Positions 1 through 8,657 are shown, counted from the stretch's first letter. The stretch is 64,000 bases of DNA from Piscinibacter sp047600445 (GCF_047600445.1 NZ_JASGKT010000002.1:1364001-1428000); one strand, 5' to 3'. The notes: generated by a model from the sequence alone, not told the origin. Translations and numbers: made by a program.

Positions 1-235
1 CCTGCTTGGCCATGGTCTTGACCAGCGCGACGCGGTTGATCGTGTCGCTGGCCTGCAGCGCGGTGCGCGCCAGGTTCACCAGCGCGGCGATCTGCTGCGC
101 CGCCTGCACCGCGCGCGGCTCGAACTCCAGCGCCTTGAAGGTCTGCATCCACGCGAACACGCCCCCCACCAGCAGCAGCGCGAGCAGGAAGAAGGTGCGC
201 CAGAACAGGCTGAAGGCGAGCTTGGTGCGGGCCAT
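1..235 (-). CDS. Sensor histidine kinase, N-terminal fragment (OmpR partner)
   Basis: The visible 78 codons encode the start of a membrane sensor kinase; the rest lies beyond the left edge. The product opens MARTKLAFSLFWRTFFLL, with a hydrophobic segment at about residues 9-29. An amphipathic stretch follows (KALEFEPRAVQAAQQIAAL and on), typical of the periplasmic helix of EnvZ-class kinases. No catalytic motif is visible. It lies downstream of the OmpR-type regulator on the same strand, as in most ompR-envZ pairs, but about 100 bases separate the two and an intrinsic terminator sits between them. The kinase call rests on the membrane-anchored start and on context; the HATPase domain itself cannot be seen. 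Confidence 0.7.
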   Translation of the reverse strand, partial: MARTKLAFSLFWRTFFLLALLLVGGVFAWMQTFKALEFEPRAVQAAQQIAALVNLARTALQASDTINRVALVKTMAKQ

Positions 236-286
236 CCGGGGCGGGGCGGGAGCGTGTGTGGAGGGTCAGTGCGCGAGTGTCGGCGC

Positions 287-311
287 AAAAAAGGCCCCGA
301 CGCGCGGGGCC
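287..311 (-). terminator. Intrinsic terminator between response regulator and kinase genes
   Basis: Read on the minus strand, a 7-bp GC-only stem (GGCCCCG at 293-299 pairing with CGGGGCC at 305-311, 5-nt loop) is followed by six T residues (A-run 287-292 on the plus strand). This is a textbook rho-independent terminator placed after the regulator stop and before the kinase start. Confidence 0.75.
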
Positions 312-336
312 GTGCTGCCGGCGCGACGCCGCAGCG

Positions 337-1071
337 TCACGAGGTGCCGTCCGGCACGAAGACGTAGCCCACGCCCCACACCGTCTGGATGTAGCGCGGC
401 TGGGCCGGGTCGGGCTCGATCATCTTGCGCAGGCGCGAGATCTGCACGTCCAGGCTGCGGTCGAAGGGCTCGAACTCGCGGCCGCGCGCCAGTTGCGCGA
501 GCTTGTCGCGGCTCAGCGGCTGGCGCGGGTGCCGCACCAGCGCCTTGAGCATCGAGAACTCGCCGGTGGTCAGCGCGATCTGCTCGCCGTCCTTGGTCAG
601 CCGGCGCAGCGCGAGGTCGAACTCGAAGGGGCCGAAGCTCACCGTCTGCGGCTCCTTGGCCGGCGCGCCGGGCGCCTCCAGCGTCGGGCGGCGGCGCAGC
701 ACGGCGTGGATGCGCGCCAGCAGCTCGCGCGGGTTGAAGGGCTTGGGCAGGTAGTCGTCGGCGCCCACCTCCAGGCCGACGATGCGGTCGACGTCTTCCA
801 CCTTGGCGGTCAGCATGATGATGGGCGTCACGTCGTTGGCGGCGCGCAGGCGGCGGCAGATCGACAGGCCGTCCTCGCCGGGCAGCATCAGGTCGAGCAC
901 GATCAGGTCGACGGTCTCGCGCGTCAGCACGCGGTTCAGCGCCTTGGCGTCCTCGGCGAGCAGCACCTCGAAGCCTTCCTGCGTCAGGTAGCGGCGCAGC
1001 AGGTCGCGGATGCGCGCGTCGTCGTCGACGACGACGATGCGGTCGGGGCGCTGGTTGGGATTGGCGGGCAT
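337..1071 (-). CDS. ompR: OmpR-family DNA-binding response regulator
   Basis: A 244-residue two-component response regulator. The receiver domain spans about residues 10-125: acidic pocket D16-D17-D18, phosphoacceptor D60 (VLDLMLPGEDG), switch T88 (IMLTAK) and K110 (LPKPF). A winged-helix Trans_Reg_C domain fills residues 145-240 and ends with a typical wing (YIQTVWGVGYVF). The domain wording is very close to OmpR of other betaproteobacteria (IVGLEVGADDYLPKPFNPRELLARI). It would be activated by the kinase encoded downstream. Two TGTAAC-type sites lie upstream and suggest autoregulation. The ATG at 1071 fits the usual family length. Confidence 0.9.
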   Translation of the reverse strand: MPANPNQRPDRIVVVDDDARIRDLLRRYLTQEGFEVLLAEDAKALNRVLTRETVDLIVLDLMLPGEDGLSICRRLRAANDVTPIIMLTAKVEDVDRIVGLEVGADDYLPKPFNPRELLARIHAVLRRRPTLEAPGAPAKEPQTVSFGPFEFDLALRRLTKDGEQIALTTGEFSMLKALVRHPRQPLSRDKLAQLARGREFEPFDRSLDVQISRLRKMIEPDPAQPRYIQTVWGVGYVFVPDGTS

Positions 1072-1085
1072 CGGGGACTCCGAAC

Positions 1086-1150
1086 TTGTAACAGGCGGGA
1101 TTCTGCGGGGCTTTGCCGGGGCAATCGGAGCGCCTGACCATATGTTACAA
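1086..1150 (-). promoter_or_regulatory. Candidate OmpR-binding half-sites upstream of ompR
   Basis: TTGTAACA at 1086-1093 and its exact inverse TGTTACAA at 1143-1150 flank the likely ompR promoter. Read towards ompR, the distal site is TTGTAACATAT, which matches the right half of the E. coli OmpR consensus (TGTAACATAT). The proximal site lies about 15 bases before the ATG. These are AT-rich words in very GC-rich DNA. Autoregulation is inferred. Confidence 0.45.
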
Positions 1151-1248
1151 ATCTTGCCCCTGCGCGGGCCGGGGCGCCATCGTCACCCCGTTGGCGGCGC
1201 CAGCGCGTATAAGCCCTGCCTGTCCACTTTGACGAGGAAAACACAGAC

Positions 1249-1953
1249 ATGCGAAGCCGCCCCATCGCCGCCATGCTGGCCGCCGCCACCGCCGCGCTGA
1301 CCGCCCACGCCCAGGCCGAGCAGCCGCAGGGCGTGGTCTCGCTCTCGGCGAGCGCCACCGTCGAGGTCACCAAGGACCTGCTCAACGTCGTGCTCAGCAC
1401 CAGCAAGGAAGGGCAGGACGCCGCCACCGTGCAGAGCCAGCTCAAGCAGGCGCTCGACGCCGCGCTGGCAGAGGCGCGCAAGGCCGCCAAGCCGGGCCAG
1501 ATCGACGTGCAGACCGGCAACTTCTCGCTCTACCCGCGCTACGCCGCCAAGGGCGGGCTGGCCGGCTGGCAGGGCTCGGCCGAACTGGTGATCGAGGGCA
1601 AGGACATCGGCGGCATCGGCGCGCTGACCGGCCGCATCACGACGATGAGCGTGGCGCGCGTCAGCCAGGGCGTGTCGCGCGAGCTGCGCGAGAAGGTCGA
1701 GAGCGAACTCGCCGCGCAGGCCATCGCGCGCTATCGCGCCAAGGCGGCCGAGTACGCCCGGCAGTTCGGCTACTCGTCGTTCGTGATCCGCGAGGTCAAC
1801 GTCGGCGAAACCGAGGCGCCGGGCTTCGTGCCGATGCCGATGCTGCGCGCCAAGGCGATGTCGTCGGTGGTGGCCGACGAGGCGCTGCCGGTGGAGGCCG
1901 GCAAGGCGCAGCTCGCGGTCAGCGTCAACGGCAGCGTGCAGTTGACGAAGTAG
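1249..1953 (+). CDS. SIMPL-domain (DUF541) periplasmic protein
   Basis: A 234-residue exported protein. A Sec signal peptide occupies residues 1-22 (MRSRPIAAMLAAATAALTAHA, probable cut before QAEQ). The mature part is one SIMPL/DUF541 domain: an early strand VVSLSASATVEVTKDLLNVVLS, a helix-rich middle with VQTGNFSLYPRY, and a C-terminal strand AQLAVSVNGSVQL. The family (YggE/BP26-like) forms oligomeric channel-like assemblies in the periplasm; its biochemical role is unsettled and has been linked to oxidative stress. A GAGGAAA ribosome site precedes the ATG. It stands alone, divergent from ompR and convergent with bdhA. Confidence 0.85.
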   Translation: MRSRPIAAMLAAATAALTAHAQAEQPQGVVSLSASATVEVTKDLLNVVLSTSKEGQDAATVQSQLKQALDAALAEARKAAKPGQIDVQTGNFSLYPRYAAKGGLAGWQGSAELVIEGKDIGGIGALTGRITTMSVARVSQGVSRELREKVESELAAQAIARYRAKAAEYARQFGYSSFVIREVNVGETEAPGFVPMPMLRAKAMSSVVADEALPVEAGKAQLAVSVNGSVQLTK

Positions 1954-1971
1954 CCGGCGGCGGCGCCGACC

Positions 1972-2754
1972 TCACTGCGCGGTCCAGCCGCCGTCCACGG
2001 CCCAGGCCTGGCCGCGCACGTTGTCCGCGCCCGCCGAGCACAGGAACACCGCCAGGTCGCCCAACTGCTCGGGCGTGGTGAACTGCAGCGAGGGCTGCTT
2101 CTCGCCGAGCAGGCGGCGCTTGGCTTCTTCGTCGTCGACGCCGTCCTTCGCGGCGCGCGCGTCGACCTGCTTCTGCACCAGCGGCGTCAGCACCCAGCCG
2201 GGGCAGATCGCGTTGACGGTCACGCCGGTGGTGGCGAGTTCGAGCGCGCTGGCCTTGGTCAGCCCGACGATGCCGTGCTTGGCCGCCACGTAGGCCGACT
2301 TGCCCGCCGAGGCCACCAGGCCGTGCGCCGAGGCGATGTTGACGATGCGGCCCCAGTTCCTCGCGCGCATCGCCGGGATGGCCAGGCGCATCGCGTGGAA
2401 GGCCGAGCTGAGGTTGATGGCGATGATCGCGTCCCAGCGCTCGGCCGGAAAGTCCTCGACGTTGGCCACGTGCTGGATGCCGGCGTTGTTGACCAGCACG
2501 TCGACGCCGCCGAATTCCTTGGCCGCGTAGGCCATCATCGCCTCGATCTCGGCCGGCTTGCTCATGTCGGCGCCGTGGTAGCCGACGCGGACGCCGTGCG
2601 CCCGGCCGGCCGCGGCCACCTCGGCCTGGGGCGCCTCGGCGTCGCCGAAGCCGTTGAGCACCACGTTGGCGCCCTGCGCGGCGAGCCGCTTCGCGATGCC
2701 CAGGCCGATGCCGCTGGTGGAGCCGGTGACGAGGGCGGTTTTTCCTTTGAGCAT
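1972..2754 (-). CDS. bdhA: D-3-hydroxybutyrate dehydrogenase (SDR family)
   Basis: A 260-residue short-chain dehydrogenase that would oxidise D-3-hydroxybutyrate to acetoacetate with NAD+, in polyhydroxybutyrate turnover. It has the Rossmann motif TGSTSGIG (residues 9-16), NNAGIQH, and a Ser-Tyr-Lys site (NIASAHG... then YVAAKHG). The tail AVDGGWTAQ is typical of 3-hydroxybutyrate dehydrogenases rather than FabG, as is NAGIQHVA with an extra insert before the C-terminus (QKQVDARAAKDGV). Length equals the usual 258-262. A PHB-linked regulator (phaR) occurs further along this window. It is divergent from the hydrolase gene at 2822. Confidence 0.88.
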   Translation of the reverse strand: MLKGKTALVTGSTSGIGLGIAKRLAAQGANVVLNGFGDAEAPQAEVAAAGRAHGVRVGYHGADMSKPAEIEAMMAYAAKEFGGVDVLVNNAGIQHVANVEDFPAERWDAIIAINLSSAFHAMRLAIPAMRARNWGRIVNIASAHGLVASAGKSAYVAAKHGIVGLTKASALELATTGVTVNAICPGWVLTPLVQKQVDARAAKDGVDDEEAKRRLLGEKQPSLQFTTPEQLGDLAVFLCSAGADNVRGQAWAVDGGWTAQ

Positions 2755-2821
2755 GAGGGTTCTCCGACGATTGACTTAGCATGGATTATGGAGACCGAAC
2801 TGAACCGGAACTGAAACGGAC

Positions 2822-3688
2822 ATGACGCAACCCCGCCTTCACAGCGTGCAATGCCTGGGCGCGCGCGGACTGCACCGCATGGCCTACGCGGAATGGGGCG
2901 ACGCCGCCAACCCGCGCGTGCTCGTCTGCGCGCACGGCCTGGCGCGCCAGGGCCGCGACTTCGACGTCTTCGCGCAGGCGATGAGCGACCGCTACCGCGT
3001 CGTCTGCCCCGACGTGGTCGGCCGCGGCCGTTCCGACTGGCTGGCCGATCCGGCCGGCTACCAGATTCCCGCCTACGTGAGCGACATGGTGACGCTGCTG
3101 GCGCGGCTGGACGCGCGCGAGCTGCACTGGGTCGGCACTTCGATGGGCGGCCTGATCGGGCTGGGCCTGGCCGCCTTGCCCGGCTCGCCGGTGGGCAAGC
3201 TCGTGCTCAACGACGTCGGCCCGGTGATCGAGGCGGCGGCCTTGCAGCGCATCGGCGCCTACGTCGGCGCGCCGGGGCGCTGGCCCAGCGTCGAGGCGGC
3301 GGCCGACTACCTGTGGAGCATCTCGGCCAGCTTCGGGCCGCACACGCGCGAGCAGTGGCTGGCGCTGACGCGGCCGATGCTCAAGCCCTGCGCCGACGGT
3401 TTCGAGCTGCACTACGACCCGGCCATCGCCGTGGCGCTGCGCGCCATCACGCCCGAGGCCGCGCGCGCCGGCGAGGCGGCGCTGTGGGCCGCCTACGACG
3501 CGCTGCGCTGCCCGACGCTGCTGCTGCGCGGCGCCGACAGCGACCTGCTCTCGCGCGACACCGCGCAGGCGATGACGCAGCGCGGCCCGCGCGCGACGCT
3601 GGTGGAGTTCGAGGGCGTCGGCCATGCGCCGACGCTGATCGCGCCCGGGCAGATCGCCGCGGTGCGCGAGTTCCTGCTCGCGCCATGA
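2822..3688 (+). CDS. Alpha/beta-fold hydrolase
   Basis: A 288-residue cytoplasmic alpha/beta hydrolase of unknown substrate. The catalytic triad can be placed: nucleophile S107 in GTSMGG, an acid in the RGADSD strand near residue 241, and His in VGHAP near residue 265. An oxyanion HG motif (CAHGLARQGRDFD) sits at residues 37-45. It has no signal peptide. The stop codon overlaps the relA start (ATGA), so it is probably translated with relA, an arrangement I cannot explain functionally. Similar proteins are annotated as esterases or dienelactone-type hydrolases; the specificity is open. Confidence 0.8.
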   Translation: MTQPRLHSVQCLGARGLHRMAYAEWGDAANPRVLVCAHGLARQGRDFDVFAQAMSDRYRVVCPDVVGRGRSDWLADPAGYQIPAYVSDMVTLLARLDARELHWVGTSMGGLIGLGLAALPGSPVGKLVLNDVGPVIEAAALQRIGAYVGAPGRWPSVEAAADYLWSISASFGPHTREQWLALTRPMLKPCADGFELHYDPAIAVALRAITPEAARAGEAALWAAYDALRCPTLLLRGADSDLLSRDTAQAMTQRGPRATLVEFEGVGHAPTLIAPGQIAAVREFLLAP

Positions 3689-5946
3689 GGACGGGCCTGC
3701 CGGACACGCACGAGCAAGCCGCCCCCATCGTCCAGCTCGCGGACGTGGCCGGCGCTGTCGCCGACGCCGAAGCCGAGCTGGCCCCGCTGGAGCGCGCCCG
3801 CGCCTTCGCCGAGCCGCTGCTGACCGGCCGCACGCTCGGCACCGGCGAAGACGCGCGCGCGCACGCCGACGGCGTGGCCGCGATCCTGCAGGCCATAGGC
3901 GCGGCGCCCTCGATGCGCGCCGCCGCCTACCTCGTCTACGCCGGCGACTTCGTGCAGAAGCCCGAGGAGGTGGTCGAGAAGGCCTTCGGCGCCTCGTACG
4001 CGAGCCTGGTCAGCCACACGCGGCGGCTGGTGCAGATCCAGCGCGCCGCGCGCGAGGCGCAGCTCGGCGACGCGCAGCGCGCCGGCCAGGCCGAGCGCGT
4101 GCGCAAGATGCTGCTGGCCTTTTCGCGCGACCTGCGCGTGGTGCTGCTGCGCCTGGCCTCGCGGCTGCAGACGCTGCGCTGGTACGCCGCCGCGCGGCGC
4201 GAGTGCCCGCGCGCGCTGGCCGAGGAGTCGATGCAGGTGTTCGCGCCGCTGGCCAGCCGGCTCGGCATCTGGCAGGTCAAGTGGGAGCTGGAAGACCTGT
4301 CGTTCCGCTTCCTCGAGCCGGCCCGCTACCACGAGGTGGCGCGGCTGCTCGACGAGAAGCGCGTCGAGCGCGAGCAGGGCGTCGAGGCCTTCCGCGTCGA
4401 ACTGGGCGGGCTGCTCGCCCGCGCCGGCCTGAAGGCCGAGGTGCAGGGCCGGCCCAAGCACCTCTACAGCATCTGGAAGAAGATGCGCGGCAAGGGCCTG
4501 GACTTCGCGCGCGTGTTCGACGTGCGCGCGATGCGCGTGATCGTCGCCGACGTGCCGGCCTGCTACGCCGTGCTGGCGCGCGTGCACGAGGCCTGGGCGC
4601 CAGTGCCCGGCGAGTTCGACGACTACATCGCGCGGCCCAAGCCGAACGGCTACCAGTCGCTGCACACCGTGGTGCTCGACGCCGAGGGTCGGCCGGTGGA
4701 GATCCAGATCCGCACGCGCGCGATGCACGAGCACGCCGAGCACGGCGTGGCGGCGCACTGGGCCTACAAGGAGGCCGGCGTCAAGGGCTACGCCGGCGTC
4801 AGCGCCGGCAGCGACTTCGACGCCCAGGTGGCCGAAGCGCGCAAGGCCGTGCTGCGCCAGTTGCTCGCCTGGGAGCGCGACTTCGTCGAGCGCAGCAGCG
4901 GCGAGCAGCAGGGCGGGTCGGCCGGCGCCGGCGTGTTCGACGACCGCATCTACGTCTTCACGCCGCAGGCGGCGGTGGTGGAGCTGCCGGCCGGCGCGAC
5001 GCCGGTGGACTTCGCCTACGCGCTGCACACCGACCTCGGCCACCGCTGCCGCGGCGCGCGCGTCGACGGCCAGATGGTGCCGCTGAACACGCCGCTGCGA
5101 AGCGGGCAGACGGTGGAGATCAACGCGGCGAAGGAGGGCGGCCCCTCGCTCGACTGGCTCAACGCCGAACTCGGCTACCTGCAAAGCTCGCGCGGCAAGA
5201 CCAAGGTGCGCGCGTGGTTCAACGCGCTGGCGCAGCGCGACACCATCGCGCGCGGCCGCGAGGCGGTGGAGAAGCTGCTGCAGCGCGAGGGCCGCACCGC
5301 GGTCAAGCTCGACGACCTGGCGGCGCGGCTGGGTTTTCGCAACGCCGACGCGCTGTTCGAGGTGGTGGGCAAGGACGAGTTCTCGCTGCGCAACATCGAG
5401 AGCCTGCTGCGGCCGGCCGGGCCGGCGCCGAGCGAGGACGAGGCCATCGTCGCCAAGCACCTCAAGGCGCCCGGGCGCGCGCCGCAGGGCGGCGTGCTGG
5501 TGGTGGGCGTCGAGTCGCTGCTGACCAGCCTGGCGCGCTGCTGCCGCCCGGCGCCGCCGGACGCGATCGGCGGCTACGTCACGCGCGGCAAGGGCGTGGC
5601 GATCCACCGCGCCGACTGCGTCAACTTCCGCCAGATGGCCGCGCGCGCGCCCGAGCGCGTCATCGCCGTGGCCTGGGGCGAACGCAAGGGCGAGGGCGCG
5701 GCGGTGTACCCGGTCGACGTGACCGTCGAGGCGAACGACCGGCAGGGCCTGCTGCGCGACATCACCGAGGTCTTCGCCAAGGAGAAGGTCAACGTGACCG
5801 GCGTGAAGACCCAATCGGTCAAGGACGCGCGCGGCGGCACCGCCTGGATGACCTTCACCGTCGAGGTCGGCGACGCGACGCGGCTGGCGCAGGTGCTGGC
5901 GCAGGTGGCGCGCATCGCCGGCGTGCGGACGGCGCGTCGGCGCTAG
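3685..5946 (+). CDS. relA: RelA, (p)ppGpp synthetase I
   Basis: A 753-residue RelA/SpoT homologue that makes (p)ppGpp from ATP and GTP/GDP during amino acid starvation, at the ribosome. The N-terminal HD region (about 60-210) is degenerate: where SpoT has its HD pair this protein reads AAYLVYAGDF, so no hydrolase is expected. The synthetase domain starts near residue 254 (GRPKHLYSIWKKMRGKG) and carries EFDDYIARPKPNGYQS; the EFDD signature marks monofunctional RelA, against RxKD in bifunctional enzymes. A TGS domain (IYVFTPQAAVVELPAGAT) begins near 416 and an ACT domain covers about 675-750. The start at 3685 makes an ATGA overlap with the upstream hydrolase. Confidence 0.93.
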   Translation: MRTGLPDTHEQAAPIVQLADVAGAVADAEAELAPLERARAFAEPLLTGRTLGTGEDARAHADGVAAILQAIGAAPSMRAAAYLVYAGDFVQKPEEVVEKAFGASYASLVSHTRRLVQIQRAAREAQLGDAQRAGQAERVRKMLLAFSRDLRVVLLRLASRLQTLRWYAAARRECPRALAEESMQVFAPLASRLGIWQVKWELEDLSFRFLEPARYHEVARLLDEKRVEREQGVEAFRVELGGLLARAGLKAEVQGRPKHLYSIWKKMRGKGLDFARVFDVRAMRVIVADVPACYAVLARVHEAWAPVPGEFDDYIARPKPNGYQSLHTVVLDAEGRPVEIQIRTRAMHEHAEHGVAAHWAYKEAGVKGYAGVSAGSDFDAQVAEARKAVLRQLLAWERDFVERSSGEQQGGSAGAGVFDDRIYVFTPQAAVVELPAGATPVDFAYALHTDLGHRCRGARVDGQMVPLNTPLRSGQTVEINAAKEGGPSLDWLNAELGYLQSSRGKTKVRAWFNALAQRDTIARGREAVEKLLQREGRTAVKLDDLAARLGFRNADALFEVVGKDEFSLRNIESLLRPAGPAPSEDEAIVAKHLKAPGRAPQGGVLVVGVESLLTSLARCCRPAPPDAIGGYVTRGKGVAIHRADCVNFRQMAARAPERVIAVAWGERKGEGAAVYPVDVTVEANDRQGLLRDITEVFAKEKVNVTGVKTQSVKDARGGTAWMTFTVEVGDATRLAQVLAQVARIAGVRTARRR

Positions 5947-5977
5947 CGCGAAGCCTGCTATACTAAGCGGCTTTCGC

Positions 5978-6054
5978 AGGCGCGTAGCTCAGCTGGTTAG
6001 AGCACCACCTTGACATGGTGGGGGTCGGAGGTTCGAGTCCTCTCGCGCCTACCA
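5978..6054 (+). tRNA. tRNA-Val(GAC)
   Basis: A complete cloverleaf with encoded CCA. The acceptor arm AGGCGCG (5978-5984) pairs with CGCGCCT (6044-6050), discriminator A at 6051, CCA at 6052-6054. The D-loop is TAGCTCAGCTGGTTAGAG, the anticodon loop reads TTGACAT with anticodon GAC, and the T-arm contains GGTTCGAGTCC. A TATACT -10-like element lies at 5959-5964. An intrinsic terminator follows. The accessory segment starts right after this gene. Confidence 0.96.
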
Positions 6055-6071
6055 GATTCGGTAGAAGGAAC

Positions 6072-6104
6072 AAGGGCTTGGCGGTTTCGCCAGGCCCTTT
6101 GTCT
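6072..6104 (+). terminator. Intrinsic terminator after tRNA-Val
   Basis: A 12-bp stem (6072-6083 with 6088-6099, one G-T wobble, 4-nt GTTT loop) ends in TTT followed by a T-rich stretch. It closes the tRNA transcript. Confidence 0.75.
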
Positions 6105-6495
6105 TTGGTGGCGCGGAAAGCGCGTGCCGAAATTTGGCTGCTTCAGTTGATGGCGGCAGGTCTATGAGGTGTCCGGAATCCGCGACGAGAGAGTCTTCGG
6201 ACGGCCGCCGCGTGAACCGACACCTCGAAGCCCGGGCACGCGATAGGTGCGCTCCGGATATCCAACTTTGGTGCGCGGCAAAATTACGTCTCAAAATCCG
6301 GACGCCTCTCGATGACCTGCTTCGCAGGAACATCAAGGGTAAACGCTCGAATTTCGGGCCCCCGTGACTCATTCCGGGGTCTCGGATTCAGAGACGCCGT
6401 GGCTCACGTCCGATCCTAGAGTTTCGCCGTTGACAGCCCGCCGCGACGGGCAACGGACTCGAAGCCACGTGCTTTCCAACCAGCGAGCGAGACCC
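6105..6495 (+). other. Long low-GC spacer at the left edge of the accessory segment
   Basis: About 390 bases without a credible gene. Base composition is visibly less GC-rich than the flanks (runs such as AAATTTGG, AAAATTACG, AAAATCC). Two short open frames cross it but lack family features and ribosome sites. Small inverted repeats occur: GTCTC at 6379-6383 with GAGAC at 6391-6395, and GCCCG/CGGGC at 6436-6451 right after a TTGACA (6430-6435) that could be a -35 element for the following operon. I see no clear -10, no integrase remnant and no copy of the tRNA 3' end. Confidence 0.5.
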
Positions 6496-7677
6496 ATGAC
6501 ATCCAGATTCGACGCTGCGGCGATCCGCAGCGAATTCCCGGTGACCAAGCGCATGCTGTACCTGGATTCGGCGCATCAGACACCGTTGGCCACCAGCGTA
6601 CGCAGCGCCTTGACCGACTTCTATTCCGAAAGCCATGAGACGGCAGGCCCGAAGCCGGTCTGGCTGCGCCGCGTCGAGCAGACACGTGCTCGTGTGGCGT
6701 CGCTCTTCAATGCCAAACCCAGCGAGGTCGCCTTCACGAAAAACACCTCCGAAGGGATGAATATCGCCGCCCACGCCATTCCATTCGCGGCCGGCGACAA
6801 CGTCGTCCTGATCGAAGGCGACCATCCGAACGCTGCGTATGCATGGCTGAACCAGCGTCGCCGAGGTGTCGAGGTGCGCTTCGCCAAGCTGGCCGCCGAA
6901 AGCGAGATCGCCAGTGCCGACACCTTCCGGCCCCTGATCGACGAGCGCACGAAGGTGATCTGCCTGTCGCACGTCAGTTTCCACGCCGGCCAGCGCCACG
7001 ACCTGGCGAGCATCGGCCGCCTGTGCAGGGAGCGCGGCATCTACCTGGTGGTGGACGCGATGCAGTCGGTCGGCGTGCTGCCGGTCGACGTGCAGGCGCT
7101 GAACATCTCGATCCTGGCTGCCGGTACGCACAAGGGGCTGCTGGTGCCGCAGGGGCTGGGCGTGCTGGTCGTGCGCGACGGCCTGGATGAGTTGCAGCCG
7201 GCGTACCTCGCGATGTCGAGCCTGGCCAACCCGCCGGCCGACTACATTGCCCGCCCCGACGACATGGCGACGCGCAAGGACGCCGCGCGTTTCGAGATCG
7301 GCAACCTCAATCTGCCGGACATCCAGGCGCTCGATGCCGCGGTCGAGATGATCACGAAGGTCGGCGTCGAGAACGTCGAGCGGCACGTGCTGGCGCTGGG
7401 CGACCGCCTGATCGAGATCCTGGACGCGCAAGCCATCCCCCTGGTCGGCCCGCGCAAGCGCGAACACCGGGCGCACATCTACGTGCTGCGCGTGCCCGTC
7501 GGGCCGTGGGCCGAGCACTTCGCCAACAACCAGGTGCGGGTCTCGCCGGAGCGCGATGGCATCCGCATCTCGTTCGCCATGTTCAACACGCTCGACGACG
7601 TCGAACGGCTGGCGCAGGTCCTCCGCCTCTACGGAGCCAAGAACTCGGCAGGCCAGGCCGTCGAGCGCATCGACTGA
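6496..7677 (+). CDS. Class V aminotransferase family PLP enzyme
   Basis: A 393-residue fold-type I PLP enzyme of the cysteine desulfurase / isopenicillin N epimerase / kynureninase-like group. Visible features are the start region YLDSAHQTPLA, NTSEGMNIAA for phosphate binding, VVDAMQSVGVLPVDV with the cofactor Asp, and Schiff-base K213 in AAGTHKGLL. It lacks the conserved catalytic Cys loop of SufS/IscS, so desulfurase activity is not supported. The start at 6496 matches the family N-terminus (RSEFPVTKRMLYLDS); an upstream extension to 6364 looks like non-coding DNA. It heads a plus-strand set with an amino acid ABC transporter 52 bases downstream, so an amino acid or amine substrate imported by that system is a reasonable inference. 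Confidence 0.75.
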   Translation: MTSRFDAAAIRSEFPVTKRMLYLDSAHQTPLATSVRSALTDFYSESHETAGPKPVWLRRVEQTRARVASLFNAKPSEVAFTKNTSEGMNIAAHAIPFAAGDNVVLIEGDHPNAAYAWLNQRRRGVEVRFAKLAAESEIASADTFRPLIDERTKVICLSHVSFHAGQRHDLASIGRLCRERGIYLVVDAMQSVGVLPVDVQALNISILAAGTHKGLLVPQGLGVLVVRDGLDELQPAYLAMSSLANPPADYIARPDDMATRKDAARFEIGNLNLPDIQALDAAVEMITKVGVENVERHVLALGDRLIEILDAQAIPLVGPRKREHRAHIYVLRVPVGPWAEHFANNQVRVSPERDGIRISFAMFNTLDDVERLAQVLRLYGAKNSAGQAVERID

Positions 7678-7729
7678 GCCGCGGCACGCATTCAACCGCC
7701 AGTTCCCTTCCACACCCTCGGAGTCACTC

Positions 7730-8629
7730 ATGAACGCACGCACCCTCTTGACCATGGCCTGCCTCGCCGGCGCCGCGCTGACCTCGTCGGCCCACGCGCA
7801 AGCCACGGGCGACACGCTGAAGAAGATCAAGGAAACCGGCTCGATCACGCTCGGCTTTCGCGAGTCGTCGATTCCGTTCTCCTACCTCGACGGCCAGCAG
7901 AAGCCGGTGGGCATCTCGATCGATCTGTGCGACGCGATCGTCGCCAAGGTGAAACAGCAGCTCAACCTGCCCAGGCTGGAGGTCAAGCAGGTGGCGGTGA
8001 ACTCGTCCAACCGCATCCCGCTCGTCGCCAACGGCACGGTGGACATCGAATGCGGTGGCACCGCCAACAACGCCGCGCGTCAGAAGCAGGCGAGTTTCTC
8101 CGTCGCTACCTTCGTCAGCCAGCCGGTGTGGCTGGTGCGCACCGACGCCGGCATCAAGCAGACTTCGAACCTGAAGGGCAAGACCGTCGTGGTCACGCAA
8201 GGTTCGAACGCAGTGGCATTCGCTCGCAAGGTCAACGAGGACCAGAAGCTGGAACTGAACATCATCCAGGCCAAGGACCACGCCGAGTCGATGCTCACGC
8301 TGGACAGCGGTCGCGCCGTCGCCTGGCTGGAAGACGACATCCTGGTGGCCGGCGAAAAGGCCAACGCGCGCAATCCCGGCGCGTTCGCGCTCGTCGGCAG
8401 CAACTTCGACAACATCTACTACGGCCTGATGTTCCGCAAGGACGATGCGGAATTCAAGACGCTGGTGGACGGCGTGCTCGGCGGCCTGATGAAGAGCGGC
8501 GAGTTCGACAGGCTCTACAAGAAGTGGTTCGAGTCGCCGATCCCGCCGCGCAACATGAACCTGGCCTTCCCGATGAGCGACAAGCTGAAGGAGCGGGTCA
8601 AGGCGCCGAGCGACAAGATCGACGGCTGA
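7730..8629 (+). CDS. Polar amino acid ABC transporter, periplasmic binding protein
   Basis: A 299-residue family 3 solute-binding protein, closest in layout to glutamate/aspartate-binding GltI. The signal peptide covers residues 1-23 (MNARTLLTMACLAGAALTSSAHA). Family marks are GSITLGFRESSIPFSYLDGQQKPVG, a helix IDLCDAIV, and VDIECGGTANNAARQKQASFS, which resembles GltI. It would deliver an acidic or polar amino acid to the two permeases that follow. The ATG at 7730 is chosen because the signal peptide begins there; upstream in-frame codons lie inside the aminotransferase gene. The only ATPase gene in the set is broken (10941-11072). Confidence 0.85.
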   Translation: MNARTLLTMACLAGAALTSSAHAQATGDTLKKIKETGSITLGFRESSIPFSYLDGQQKPVGISIDLCDAIVAKVKQQLNLPRLEVKQVAVNSSNRIPLVANGTVDIECGGTANNAARQKQASFSVATFVSQPVWLVRTDAGIKQTSNLKGKTVVVTQGSNAVAFARKVNEDQKLELNIIQAKDHAESMLTLDSGRAVAWLEDDILVAGEKANARNPGAFALVGSNFDNIYYGLMFRKDDAEFKTLVDGVLGGLMKSGEFDRLYKKWFESPIPPRNMNLAFPMSDKLKERVKAPSDKIDG

Positions 8630-8657
8630 CCCTGGATCGTCGCCGCGGAATCGGGCC

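Noticed and set aside
3493..5814. 773-codon antisense frame over relA
   Set aside because: Shadow of a GC-rich gene; the sense strand has full RelA domains. The same applies to antisense frames over metE (20007-22253) and btuB (22446-25277).
6049..6372. 107-codon minus-strand frame after tRNA-Val
   Set aside because: It runs through the tRNA terminator and tRNA 3' end and has no recognisable features.
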